Shown: piece after piece, positions 25,544-34,800 of the stretch
How positions within the stretch are numbered: position 1 is the stretch's first letter
Layout: the number at the start of each line of letters is the position of its first letter
From: Planctomycetaceae bacterium
Lineage (GTDB): Bacteria > Planctomycetota > Phycisphaerae > Phycisphaerales > SM1A02
Assembly: GCA_947474065.1 (NCBI GenBank)
Contig: CANJHD010000003.1
Location: forward strand, 32,424-96,423
Direction of reading: 5' to 3'
DNA: 64,000 nucleotides
Translations under genes and position numbers: made by a program
The notes under the pieces: model-generated
What the model was told of the DNA's origin: nothing
What the model saw: the letters and a program-made list of their open reading frames with translations, nothing else
Database searches by the model: none

Positions 25544-27234
25544 GTCACCTTCTTCACGCCGCCACCTGGTTTCTGGCCCTTGGCGATTGGCGCCTTACGC
25601 TGTTTACCACGTTTATGCGCCTGATTCTTCGGCTTGTCACCCTTTTGAACACGCTTCTCTTTGCGCTTCAACGCAGCAGGAGCATTCCGGATCATCGCAG
25701 CGAGCGATCGTCCCGCTGGCACCGGTGCGTTCGGGTCCGTGCTACCGCCAATAGTCAATGGTCGGTCAACTCGTCGCGTTGGTCGGTCGGTTCGCCCAGC
25801 AATCCGTACGCCGCCACTTCGCGCACCAGTTGCCCGTGTAGTAGCCGCCCGGATAGTGGACGGACGCGCGCCAGCTGGACGACCAGCCGGATGCGCGCCA
25901 GCCGGTCGAGCAGTCGGCGCTCGTGGTCCAGCAATGCGTGGTCCCGCCGTGCGGCTTCCGGCACTACGCGGTCCACCAGTACTCATTTCAACTTCGCGGT
26001 CAGGCACAGCACCATCGCGCATCCGCATGTACGCGGCATATGCAGGCGGCTTCTTGGGCATCAATTTGACGCGCTGTGTGCGTTCCACATGTAGCCAGCG
26101 CTCAACATCAGCCGGGCAACGAAGCGTGAATGCCTCAGCACTACCGCCTCCGTGACCAGCGCGTCCAACACGGTGAACATACTCCTCAGGAAGGAGCGGA
26201 ACGTCATAATTAATCACGCAGCGTGCGGCTGGCACATGCAATCCGCGTGAAGCAACATCAGTGGCAACAACCACGTCTGCATGCCCAGTAGTGAATGCCG
26301 CGAGAGCCTCGGTGCGCTGTCGCTGACTTCGGTCGCCGTGGATGAGCACAGTCTTGATCGCGTGTCGTCGCAATGCTGATGCAACCCAACCAGCGCGCCG
26401 GCGCGTGCGGCAGAACACCATGACACCCTTGCGATTTCCATCTTTGATAAGCGCAACCGTCAACGCCGTCTTTGACTCATCATCAATGTCATAAATGTGC
26501 TGACCAAGGTCGGAACGAGGCTCGGGCGTACCAGCCACCTTCGCACGATCGCGACCAACAAGATCCACACGCGCTGGGTCACGCAGCATTTCTTCAACAA
26601 CCTTCTCAACAGGTCGCGGCATCGTTGCTGTGTAGAAGAGCAACTGTCGTGATTCCGGTGCACGCGAAAGAATTTCCTTCGCCTGTGGAAGGAAGCCCAT
26701 GTCAAGCATGCGGTCTGCCTCATCGAGCACACATTGCTGCACAAACGCGAGCGATATGACATCAAGCTCGCAGAGTTCCTTCACTCGACCTGGCGTCCCA
26801 ACAAGAAGATCTACGCCAATCGAGACAGCCTCACGCTGTGGTGCAAGTGGGCTCTTGCCGTAAACAGCAGCGGTTCGCAACACTGAACCACGGAACAGGA
26901 GTGCAGCTTCGCGTGCAACCTGTTGTGCCAACTCGCGTGTTGGACAAAGAACAAGGGCGCGAAGTCGTCGTCGCGGATCAACGGGCCGACCACGAACACG
27001 CAGTGGCGGATCAGCCAAGAGTTTCATTGCTACTGGTAAGAGGTACCCAAGCGTCTTGCCGGTACCAGTGGCCGCAACGACCGCAACATCTTTGCCAGTA
27101 CTTGCCGTGGGGATCGCTGCCCGTTGCACAGGCGTCGGATCAGTCACGCCCATGCGTGCCAATGACTCCACCAACATCGTTGAGATGCCAAGTGCCGCAA
27201 ACCCTGAACCGCTCTCCGCTCCTTTAGACTTCAT
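25540..27234 (-). CDS. DEAD-box RNA helicase (RhlE-like)
   Basis: A 564-residue ATP-dependent RNA helicase. The Q motif ends in DPTPVQRAAIP, motif I is AATGTGKT (54-61), motif Ia is PTRELAQQ, motif II is DEAD in VLDEADRML, motif III is STAT-like as YTAT, and motif VI is HRVGRAGHGG. The C-terminal 150 residues are a basic, low-complexity tail with repeated Gly-Arg, Ala-Gly-Pro-Arg and Pro-Ala units, ending in a Lys-rich segment suited to RNA binding. I chose the ATG at 27234 over a GTG at 27243. It follows the amidohydrolase genes by about 20 bp. Confidence 0.95.
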   Translation of the reverse strand: MKSKGAESGSGFAALGISTMLVESLARMGVTDPTPVQRAAIPTASTGKDVAVVAATGTGKTLGYLLPVAMKLLADPPLRVRGRPVDPRRRLRALVLCPTRELAQQVAREAALLFRGSVLRTAAVYGKSPLAPQREAVSIGVDLLVGTPGRVKELCELDVISLAFVQQCVLDEADRMLDMGFLPQAKEILSRAPESRQLLFYTATMPRPVEKVVEEMLRDPARVDLVGRDRAKVAGTPEPRSDLGQHIYDIDDESKTALTVALIKDGNRKGVMVFCRTRRRAGWVASALRRHAIKTVLIHGDRSQRQRTEALAAFTTGHADVVVATDVASRGLHVPAARCVINYDVPLLPEEYVHRVGRAGHGGGSAEAFTLRCPADVERWLHVERTQRVKLMPKKPPAYAAYMRMRDGAVPDREVEMSTGGPRSAGSRTAGPRIAGPRAPTARPAGAHPAGRPAGARPSTIRAATTRATGARSGGVRIAGRTDRPTRRVDRPLTIGGSTDPNAPVPAGRSLAAMIRNAPAALKRKEKRVQKGDKPKNQAHKRGKQRKAPIAKGQKPGGGVKKVT

Positions 27235-27253
27235 GCGTTGCACTGTACGCGCT

Positions 27254-28654
27254 TCAAGGATGCGGATCCTTCGTCACAGACGCAGGAAATACCGGAACTG
27301 GAGCATCAATAACGGGATCAGCCGGGGCCCGTTGCAGCTCTTTTTCTAGGTACTTGTTATGCATGCGCGTCTGGCGGTCATTCAAGTCGACCTCCCGACC
27401 GTCAACCCACGCTCGGCGGACAACAGTGGTGATTTCAAACGGGTCGCCAGACCAAAGCACCAGGGTTGCACTCATTCCAGGCGCAACAGTTCCATAGTGG
27501 GCGCCTACGCCGGCCAACTCAGCAGGGACTCGGGTCACACATTCGAGCGCCTGATTCACATCAAGACCATGACCAACAGCGCGCCCGCATTGTGAAGGAA
27601 GACTGCGTTCGTGGGCGGGTTCATCGCCGGAAGCAATTGAGAAATTCAAACCAGCATTTGCGAGCTTCGCTGGAACCTCAAACACCGCAGAGACACCGTC
27701 ACTTTCGCGTAACGGCATGCGATTAATACCACGCACAATTACCGGAACACCATTGGCCTTGAGAAGTGGAATCATCTCTGGCGCACCAAGTCCACCAACC
27801 ACTACAGGCCGATAGCCGCGCCGAATTGCCCACAGAACGGAAGCCTCAATTTGTCCAGGCCAATTGGCATCAAGAAGCACTGGTTCGCGCTTTTCAATGA
27901 CACCACGGAGTGACTCATAGCGCGCATCCTTCGCACCACTTGGGTCAGCAGCACGCGCACGTAAATACGCCTCGGCATTATCAAAGAAGCGATCGATTGC
28001 AGCGATTGCCTTGTCGCGATCTTTTCGTTGCTCATCAAACGACTTTGATTGCCAACGCGATTGCACCGGCTCCATCATTGGCCAGTGCACAATCATTCCA
28101 GCTTCCGCATTTACAGTGCGATCCATTATTGTCCACCCATCAAGGCGCATAGCGCTGGCGTGACCACCAACGACGCCGCTTACAGGAAAGACGTGAGCCA
28201 TCAAGATGCCGGCATTACGCGCTACGGGTGGCAGATCACTGTCGGGGTTCGTTGCGGTTGAAGCCTTAATTTCCGGATGAAAATCACCAAATTCGCTCGT
28301 GTCATCAGTCGCTTCAACCTGCGCAGTTTCAATGAGACCGAGCGTAGTTGCGCTTGCCCAGAGACCTGGCGTCAAGACGTGACCAGGTGCATCAATCTCC
28401 ATCGCATTGGCTGATGCAACACCAGGACCAATTGGTTCCGCTCCAACGGCAACAACACAACCCTTGTCAAACACAACCCATCCATTGGGAATTGGTTTAG
28501 CTCCTGGTGTGCACGGGCGCACATCAACATGCCGAAGCACCATCTGCGTCCGTTGTTTCGGCGCTGGTATCTCGCTGGATTGACGCGCGGCGACATTCGC
28601 GGTGATCGTTACTACAACAGAAGCAACAAACCACAATTTACGGTTGTTCATCAT
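27254..28654 (-). CDS. Amidohydrolase-like secreted protein lacking the HxH metal motif
   Basis: A 466-residue protein with a signal peptide (LWFVASVVVTITANVAA) and the composite fold of imidazolonepropionase-like amidohydrolases. It has the N-terminal beta sandwich, then VLTPGLWASATTLGLIE (94-109) where an active enzyme has PG.ID.H.H, and the C-terminal TVAPGMSATLVLWSGDPFE with VRRAWVDGREVDL. Both metal-binding His residues of strand 1 are missing, so it is probably inactive as a metalloenzyme. It is coupled by an ATGA overlap to the larger amidohydrolase gene upstream, suggesting a partner or scaffold role. Confidence 0.85.
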   Translation of the reverse strand: MMNNRKLWFVASVVVTITANVAARQSSEIPAPKQRTQMVLRHVDVRPCTPGAKPIPNGWVVFDKGCVVAVGAEPIGPGVASANAMEIDAPGHVLTPGLWASATTLGLIETAQVEATDDTSEFGDFHPEIKASTATNPDSDLPPVARNAGILMAHVFPVSGVVGGHASAMRLDGWTIMDRTVNAEAGMIVHWPMMEPVQSRWQSKSFDEQRKDRDKAIAAIDRFFDNAEAYLRARAADPSGAKDARYESLRGVIEKREPVLLDANWPGQIEASVLWAIRRGYRPVVVGGLGAPEMIPLLKANGVPVIVRGINRMPLRESDGVSAVFEVPAKLANAGLNFSIASGDEPAHERSLPSQCGRAVGHGLDVNQALECVTRVPAELAGVGAHYGTVAPGMSATLVLWSGDPFEITTVVRRAWVDGREVDLNDRQTRMHNKYLEKELQRAPADPVIDAPVPVFPASVTKDPHP

Positions 28655-31600
28655 CGGACACCTCCTTCGCCGCCAGTGATTTCAAATATTGCATTCCACG
28701 AGTCCATTTGGTTACAACCGCACTCCCCAGGACGAATGGCCGCAGGGTCGATTCCTGATCGCACCATTTCCATAAGACGATCGCGTTGATTCAAGCGCAT
28801 TCTCGCGAGCAACGGCGTTCCAGATCGGGCACCTTGGCTGACAGTCACATCATCGACCGGCGGGGTATCAGGGTCCTGCACACCGGGAACCGCGCCGCGC
28901 TTTCCGCGCCGACCCTTTCCACCGCCACCATCACTTCCACCGCCACTCTTGCCCCATTCCGAAGTCGCTAGCGCGATGATCGCCGTTCGTGTCTTTGCGT
29001 CGCGTTCACGCATCATCTGATCGGTCGACACATCAAATCGGCGCACTCCGTCCACCCATGTTTGCATGCAACGTGCATAAACACTGAGCGGATCCGCGCT
29101 CCAGATCACAAAGTCTGCATCCTTTCCTGGCTCCAGCGATCCACACTTTGAGTCGATACGGAGCTGCTTGGCTGGATTCAGGGTTACAAACTTGATTGCC
29201 TCTTCGCGTGGAACACCACCATAACGCACCGCCTTCGCTGCTTCAGTGTTCAAGCGCCGCGCCAATTCGTCGCTGTCTGAGTTGAAACTCGTGACAACAC
29301 CAGCCTTCCACAACATTTGGCCATTCCACGGAATGGCATCCATGACTTCCATCTTGTATGCCCACCAATCACTGAATCCAGAGGCGCCAGCGCCGTGCCG
29401 CGCAATCTCATCAGCGATCTTGTACCCCTCGAGTACGTGTTGAAATGTGCCAATTTGGAATTTGAAATCATCAGCGACATGAATCAGCATGGCAATTTCG
29501 TCTTGCCGATAGCTGTGGCAGTGAACGATGCGCTTACCTTCAAGTATCTCCGCGAGTGTTTGTAATTCGTAATCGGGTTGCGGCGGCATCATTCGTGCGC
29601 GCTCGTCGGGCAACAGGGCAGCGTATTTCACTTGTGCAGAGCGCCACTCACGTGCGGACTGGAATCGATCACGAATCAGTGTCTCCACGCCAAGTCGCGA
29701 GCCTGGGTAACGATTTTTGCTACGGACGACATTCTCACCAAGTGCAAACTTGATTCCCGGGATCGCGCCCTGCAGAGGAAACGCACTGGAATTTTCGCCC
29801 CAGCGAATCTTCACAACGGAATTCTGCCCGCCAATTGGGTTTGAACTTCCGTGCAGTTGATTGGCCACCGTGAGACCACCTGCAAGCTGCCGATACCAGT
29901 TGATGTCTTCGGGATCAAGGACATCAGCGATGCGCACCTCGGCTGTGACATTCTGTGTCGATTCATTGACACCGCCATCAATACCGGTGTGACTATGACA
30001 ATCGATCAATCCAGGCGTGACGTGTAAGCCAGTCCCATCAATCACCATTGTGTCGCCAAGCCCACCCAAGAGCGTTGAGCGCAGATTGTTACCAATCGCC
30101 ACGATCTTTCCATCTTTGACCAGGAGGTCGGCATCGTTCAATATGCCGCGTTCAGAGGCGGTCCAAACAGTGGCGTGCTCTACCAAGACAGACTTGGGAG
30201 CAACGCCTTTTTCTACGCCACAATCAGCAAGTGGGAACGTGCGAGGGATCGCTGCAAGCACGGGCTTTGGGTCAAACTTGTCAGCATCATCGCCAGTTCC
30301 CTTTGGATGATCGTGACCATCTTTGTCACCCTTGTCCGACTTACTTTCCTTGACATCTTTGCTGTCTTTGCTGTCTTTGTCGCCACCATTCTTTGCACGC
30401 TTGTTCTTGCGTTCTTCCTTCGGATCGGGTGCGTCCCCTGTGCGCGCACCTGCAAGAATGTTCCAGCGCGCAACACGACCATCAGCCGCAGTGAGAGTGA
30501 TGACAGCGCTGTCACGCATGGCAACAATGGTTCCACGCACCGCCCCACCGGCACCTAGTTCCTTGCCTGGAAGAGTAAATCCGGCGCGCGCATCGTCGAA
30601 GTTCGCACTGTCGGCGCGAATCGACGGAGAATCATCTCGTTTGTGTTCGCCACTACCGCCGCCACCATCGCCACCATTTGCCCCCGCTTCAACCTTCCCC
30701 TCTTTCGCATCAATCACGGCCACTGCCTTTGGAAGTCCAAACGAAACGGTTCGTTCGTCAGCATCAACGGTCACTGACAGTGGCATCACCGTGAATGCAC
30801 CAGACCCATCGGGGGCAGCCATGGCATAAACACCTTTCATCGGGAATTTGCTCACTGGCTCAACTTCGTGCCGCAATCCAGCGATCCACACTTCGCGAAT
30901 CTTTGAATCTTCGCCATAGAGCGGACCTTTACAGACCACGAGATTTGCCATACGACCAGCGCGCACTTCACCGGCGATACCGGACATTCCAAGCATGCGC
31001 GCTGGATGAGTGGTGAGCGCGGCCAAGAGTTCATCTTCAGTCGTTCCGCATTCTGTTGTGCGCCGCGCTGCCTTTGCAAAGTCACCCACATCTTTCAGTC
31101 GTACCGTACTTACCGCCGTAGGAACGCCAGCACGCAACAGCTCAGAGAGATTTGTTGGCGCTAAGGCCCACTTCTCGAGCTCGCTCAGGGGCACAGCGTC
31201 AATAGCGTGCGGAGTCTGTACATCGGGGGTCTTTGGGAAGTTCAAAGACACCACTACTGGTCGGCCAGTCGCCTGCACTTCTGCGAGCCTGCGGTACTCG
31301 AGCCCACTACCAATGAAACCAGCGTCAAGAGACATCTCGCGCGCAAGTGCATCGGCTCGCAAGAGATTGCGTTCGTCACTTGCATCGAACCACACGCGTT
31401 GCTTTCCACCTGCCGCAGCGTGCAGAGACTCAAGAGCATTCGCAAGAACCGGTGGCTCGTTTCCAGCGGGATGCGCCTGCCATACTGTTGTGCACTGCGC
31501 GTGCCACGCAGCGTCGGCAAATGTCTGGCGCTGCAGCGCAATCGCCCCCATGAGCGCGCCCGGATAGGTAGCTCGGCTCCACGAGGCCTCATCATCAGCA

Positions 31601-32217
31601 CCGACCGTCGTTTCAAAAGACACGCAAGTACCTGCATCTTCGACCACAGTGCGGGCTGCGCGCGGATCGTCTCCAAGGAGCGCCACTTGTGCAGTTCCTC
31701 GAAAAATCCCGGCGTTTGGATGTAGAGCGGCCGCAGTGAAACCAAGTGCTCGCAATTCCTTGCGAGAATCAGCGGACATCACCGGTAGGTCACTCGCGCG
31801 TACTTGTGGCACAACTCGAGCGTTCCAGTGTGCACCACGTTCGCTCGCCGCTGCGCGAGCTGCCGCAGAACTGTCAACGCGAACACAGGCGTCGATAAAT
31901 CCTGCATACACCGTGCATCCACCACAGTCATGAATGGTGGTTCCAGCAGGAATTTCAAATGAACCACGCGCACCGGTGCGTTCAATCCATCCGTCTTTCA
32001 TCAACACCACTGCATCAGCGAGTCGCTCGCCTGGCATTGCTGCAATGGTCACATTGACCAAGGCATCACGGCGCACATCGGCTGGCCGCATGCCCACTGG
32101 CGGTGCCTCTTGTGCAACCGCAACTCCACCAAATAAAACCGCGCCAGTTGACACGGTGGTCAACAAGGCGCGGAGAAGAGACAGGTTTGGTCGACCGAGG
32201 TGTGGTGAGCTGCGCAT
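28651..32217 (-). CDS. Double amidohydrolase-like secreted protein (1188 aa)
   Basis: A large exported protein with a signal peptide (ALLTTVSTGAVLFGGVAVA) and two amidohydrolase halves. The first, to about residue 460, has YAGFIDACVRVDSS (104-117) in place of the metal motif and so looks degenerate. The second, from about 675, has intact PGLIDCHSHTG with His741-x-His743, then a Lys-site segment and a His in HCHSYRQDE, and ends with GSLEPGKDADFVIWSADP. The halves are joined by a highly charged Lys/Asp/Ser linker (about 595-650). A Gly-rich basic stretch lies near 1120. Predicted to hydrolyse amide or cyclic-amide bonds in the periplasm; substrate unknown. Confidence 0.88.
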   Translation of the reverse strand: MRSSPHLGRPNLSLLRALLTTVSTGAVLFGGVAVAQEAPPVGMRPADVRRDALVNVTIAAMPGERLADAVVLMKDGWIERTGARGSFEIPAGTTIHDCGGCTVYAGFIDACVRVDSSAAARAAASERGAHWNARVVPQVRASDLPVMSADSRKELRALGFTAAALHPNAGIFRGTAQVALLGDDPRAARTVVEDAGTCVSFETTVGADDEASWSRATYPGALMGAIALQRQTFADAAWHAQCTTVWQAHPAGNEPPVLANALESLHAAAGGKQRVWFDASDERNLLRADALAREMSLDAGFIGSGLEYRRLAEVQATGRPVVVSLNFPKTPDVQTPHAIDAVPLSELEKWALAPTNLSELLRAGVPTAVSTVRLKDVGDFAKAARRTTECGTTEDELLAALTTHPARMLGMSGIAGEVRAGRMANLVVCKGPLYGEDSKIREVWIAGLRHEVEPVSKFPMKGVYAMAAPDGSGAFTVMPLSVTVDADERTVSFGLPKAVAVIDAKEGKVEAGANGGDGGGGSGEHKRDDSPSIRADSANFDDARAGFTLPGKELGAGGAVRGTIVAMRDSAVITLTAADGRVARWNILAGARTGDAPDPKEERKNKRAKNGGDKDSKDSKDVKESKSDKGDKDGHDHPKGTGDDADKFDPKPVLAAIPRTFPLADCGVEKGVAPKSVLVEHATVWTASERGILNDADLLVKDGKIVAIGNNLRSTLLGGLGDTMVIDGTGLHVTPGLIDCHSHTGIDGGVNESTQNVTAEVRIADVLDPEDINWYRQLAGGLTVANQLHGSSNPIGGQNSVVKIRWGENSSAFPLQGAIPGIKFALGENVVRSKNRYPGSRLGVETLIRDRFQSAREWRSAQVKYAALLPDERARMMPPQPDYELQTLAEILEGKRIVHCHSYRQDEIAMLIHVADDFKFQIGTFQHVLEGYKIADEIARHGAGASGFSDWWAYKMEVMDAIPWNGQMLWKAGVVTSFNSDSDELARRLNTEAAKAVRYGGVPREEAIKFVTLNPAKQLRIDSKCGSLEPGKDADFVIWSADPLSVYARCMQTWVDGVRRFDVSTDQMMRERDAKTRTAIIALATSEWGKSGGGSDGGGGKGRRGKRGAVPGVQDPDTPPVDDVTVSQGARSGTPLLARMRLNQRDRLMEMVRSGIDPAAIRPGECGCNQMDSWNAIFEITGGEGGVR

Positions 32218-32266
32218 GAGCGCATTTCACACATATTCAGGCGGTCATGTGCGGAAAATCCCGTGA

Positions 32267-32584
32267 TTAACTATTGACGTCGCGGAGCAGTCCATCAATT
32301 GCTGACTGCAACTTCTCTGGCGACTCATAAGTACCACTTGCAATCGCTTGCTTGATAGCTTCAATCTTTGCCATGCGAACGTCTGGCAACGCGCGGACTG
32401 CATCAAGATGACGCGCGTGGTCTGAGAGTTCAACGCGATCTCGACCTTCGGCCCAGCGTGGTGCAGATGGCGCGACCTCTGATTGCGCTGTTGCTCGATA
32501 TGCAGCAGCAGCCTCGTTGACGCGGTGCGCAGCTCCTGCTGCTCCGAGTCCGTGGGTGAGTCCGACTTGTCCGATGTCGTTCAT
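32267..32584 (-). CDS. FlgM-like anti-sigma-28 factor
   Basis: A 105-residue protein whose C-terminal half (DRVELSDHARHL, then VRMAKIEAIKQAIASGTYES and SAIDGLL) matches the FlgM pattern VR..KV..IK.AI..G.Y. The ATG at 32584 is preferred because GGAGAG lies a few bases upstream; the longer frame to 32626 would include the palindrome in that region. FlgM inhibits the flagellar sigma factor until the hook-basal body is built and FlgM is exported. No other flagellar gene is in the window, so the partner sigma factor must be elsewhere. Confidence 0.75.
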   Translation of the reverse strand: MNDIGQVGLTHGLGAAGAAHRVNEAAAAYRATAQSEVAPSAPRWAEGRDRVELSDHARHLDAVRALPDVRMAKIEAIKQAIASGTYESPEKLQSAIDGLLRDVNS

Positions 32585-32606
32585 GGCGCTCTCCAGCCGG
32601 TCGTAT

Positions 32607-32622
32607 GTCAAATCCATTTGAC
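32607..32622. promoter_or_regulatory. Operator-like palindrome upstream of the FlgM-like gene
   Basis: GTCAAATCCATTTGAC is an inverted repeat with two perfect 7-bp arms and a 2-nt centre, extendable to 10-bp arms with one mismatch (TATGTCAAAT/ATTTGACACA on the + strand). It lies 23-38 bp upstream of the minus-strand ATG at 32584, where a repressor or activator could act. The binding protein is unknown. Confidence 0.5.
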
Positions 32623-32754
32623 ACACTTTCCGTTGCGGGCCGCATTCGATCCATCGAGCGGCGAGCCTTCGGCGAACGTCGCCGATGCAGACTGTGGTAT
32701 CGTCAATCCTGTCGAGAATCCTTGAGGCATTTCGTATGCTAGCCCGGTGAGCCT

Positions 32755-34140
32755 ATGGTCAATAAGCCTAAATGTCACAAAATGTCCCGCGTCTTGACCA
32801 CAGCAGGGCTATTAGCGGCATTTCTGATCGCGGGATGCGATTCCACTCCCGCCGTTACTTCTGACGCCGACGCGAAGGCAAAGGTGGCGACAGATGCCAC
32901 TGCGAAGCCAAGTGCGAACACCAAGACGGTCTCGCCAATCAAGACAGGAACCCTCACGCCCGTCGGCCAGAATGGGCCGAAGCGGTTGGAGGTAAAGCGA
33001 CCCAGTACCCCTAGTACCACTGCCACCCCGGCTACTACTGGTGCTCCAGGCGCCGCGGGCGCTTCGAGCTCCGTGAGTGCCCCCAGCGCTACAACCCCCA
33101 AATCCACCCCTGCGCCAACCATCCCCGCCCCAACCCCAGCCACCGCGGTGACTCAACCCGCCGCCTCGTCGGCGACTACAGCCGATCCGACGCTCGCACT
33201 CATGAACCCCGGCGACGAAGTTGTGGAACCCAGTTCACTCGCCGCTGCCAATAAAGTCGGTTCAACTGGGAAACCACCCGTACCCACACCAGCACCAGCC
33301 AGTGTGGCCGCCGCGCCCAATACGCGCGCCCCCTCCGCCGCTGAGCGCGCCGCCGCTGCTCGTATGGCCGCTGGAAGTGATGCACAGCGCCAAGCGCAAG
33401 CGACAGCCGCCGCCGCACGCACCGCTGCACGAACAGATGTTGACGGCAGCCAGACGGGATGGAGCGTGTTGTTGGCTTCCGTTACCGGCGCAGAACATCA
33501 AGTAAACGCGAACGCTATTCGCGAAGAAGTTGTTCGCCGTTACCCACAACTGAATGACGCGTATGTCAGCACAACACAGCGCGGAAGTGTTGTGCTTGTT
33601 GGCCATTTCACTGGACCACAAGATCCCGCCGCCCAAGCGGAGTTGAAGGTTGTCAAGGAAATCAACGAAGGCACCACGCGTGCGTTTCCACGCGCCATGC
33701 TTACCCGCATGGGTGGCGGCGCAGAGGCTGGCCCACCGGGACCAAACGACCTTCGTATTGTGAGGCGCTCGCGCCCAAATGCAACGCTGTATTCACTACA
33801 AGTAGCAGTGTGGAGCGCGTTCGGTACGAGTGAATTGAAGATGAGTGAAATCAAGCGGTCTGCAGAAACATACTGCCGACAACTTCGCGCCGATGGAAAC
33901 GAGGCGTATTACTTTCATGACTTCGACACCAAGACAAGCATCGTGACAGTCGGTGTATTTGGAGCAGATGCATACGACTCCAAGAGCACGCTCTATGCAC
34001 CAGAGGTAGAGGTGGTCATGCGAAAGTTCCCCAAACACTTGGTGAATGGCGAAGAACTTCTGATGCCTGTCGATATGCGCGACCCCACTGGGAAGACCAT
34101 GCCACAATCACCCCGACTAGTGGAAATACCCAAATTTTGA
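32755..34140 (+). CDS. Secreted lipoprotein with SPOR-like C-terminal repeats
   Basis: A 461-residue predicted lipoprotein. The lipobox is FLIAGC (Cys28). About residues 30-225 are Ala/Thr/Pro-rich and probably disordered. Two similar globular units follow: one begins GWSVLLASVTG (about 238) and the other YSLQVAVWSAFG (about 350), each with a following amphipathic helix and VG.F-type strand, resembling SPOR or SPOR-like peptidoglycan-binding folds. The relationship is a guess from pattern only. A TGA stop overlaps a TTG codon of the next frame, and the redoxin gene follows, so the two may be co-transcribed. Confidence 0.7.
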   Translation: MVNKPKCHKMSRVLTTAGLLAAFLIAGCDSTPAVTSDADAKAKVATDATAKPSANTKTVSPIKTGTLTPVGQNGPKRLEVKRPSTPSTTATPATTGAPGAAGASSSVSAPSATTPKSTPAPTIPAPTPATAVTQPAASSATTADPTLALMNPGDEVVEPSSLAAANKVGSTGKPPVPTPAPASVAAAPNTRAPSAAERAAAARMAAGSDAQRQAQATAAAARTAARTDVDGSQTGWSVLLASVTGAEHQVNANAIREEVVRRYPQLNDAYVSTTQRGSVVLVGHFTGPQDPAAQAELKVVKEINEGTTRAFPRAMLTRMGGGAEAGPPGPNDLRIVRRSRPNATLYSLQVAVWSAFGTSELKMSEIKRSAETYCRQLRADGNEAYYFHDFDTKTSIVTVGVFGADAYDSKSTLYAPEVEVVMRKFPKHLVNGEELLMPVDMRDPTGKTMPQSPRLVEIPKF

Positions 34141-34148
34141 AGCGTGCA

Positions 34149-34778
34149 ATGTTCGGCATTCACTCAATGATCGTGCCAAACATTTCCAACGATACGCGTA
34201 CTGCGTTGTTAAGCAGCGTGGTCGCGTCTGTAGTGTTGGTCGTGTTGTCTGGTTGTTCATCACCCACACCATCAGTGGTAGTACAAACAACATCAATCGC
34301 CGCTATTCCGGCAGTCGCTCCTCGCGCAACGGTGTGGCTGTTTATTTCAACAGATTGCCCAATCTGCAATGGCTATCAACCTGAGCTCGAACGCATGCGT
34401 GCGCGCTATTCACCGCTTGCTATTGACTTCGTTGGCGTCTACCCAGAGGTGCCACTGAGCACACAAGAGGTGGCCGACCACGTTCGCGACTTTGCCATCA
34501 ATTATCCAACAATAATTGACACAGACCACTCCCTGCGAAAGCGCTTTGGTGTGCGCTTTGTGCCAGAAGTCATAGTCACTGCAGGTGGTCGTGGTGCGGC
34601 GGTTGATCCAAGCACCATCTTGTATCGAGGGCGAATCGACGATCAATATCCCGAACGTGGTTCTCGCCGACCAAGTGCAACCGAACACGATTTGGAAAAC
34701 GCACTACAAGCGATCGCCAACGGCCGAGTACCGAATGTCACGGTCACCACACCTGTCGGGTGTGTATTGGAACCATGA
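34149..34778 (+). CDS. Redoxin (thioredoxin-fold) lipoprotein
   Basis: A 209-residue protein with a lipoprotein signal (LVVLSGCSSP) and a thioredoxin fold carrying the CxxC pair in STDCPICNGYQPEL, plus the cis-Pro region in RFGVRFVPEVIV. It ends in RVPNVTVTTPVGCVLEP, a tail seen in planctomycete redoxins encoded beside haem c proteins. I prefer the ATG at 34149; a TTG at 34137 that overlaps the upstream stop, and an ATG at 34167, are alternatives. The next gene (haem c/FGE-like) starts 22 bp later, supporting a joint periplasmic redox role. Confidence 0.85.
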   Translation: MFGIHSMIVPNISNDTRTALLSSVVASVVLVVLSGCSSPTPSVVVQTTSIAAIPAVAPRATVWLFISTDCPICNGYQPELERMRARYSPLAIDFVGVYPEVPLSTQEVADHVRDFAINYPTIIDTDHSLRKRFGVRFVPEVIVTAGGRGAAVDPSTILYRGRIDDQYPERGSRRPSATEHDLENALQAIANGRVPNVTVTTPVGCVLEP

Positions 34779-34800
34779 TCTCTTTATATGTAGCAACGAA

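Noticed and set aside
30323..30829. Plus-strand frame opposite the large amidohydrolase gene
   Set aside because: It is a shadow of the charged-linker DNA, whose biased codons keep other frames open.
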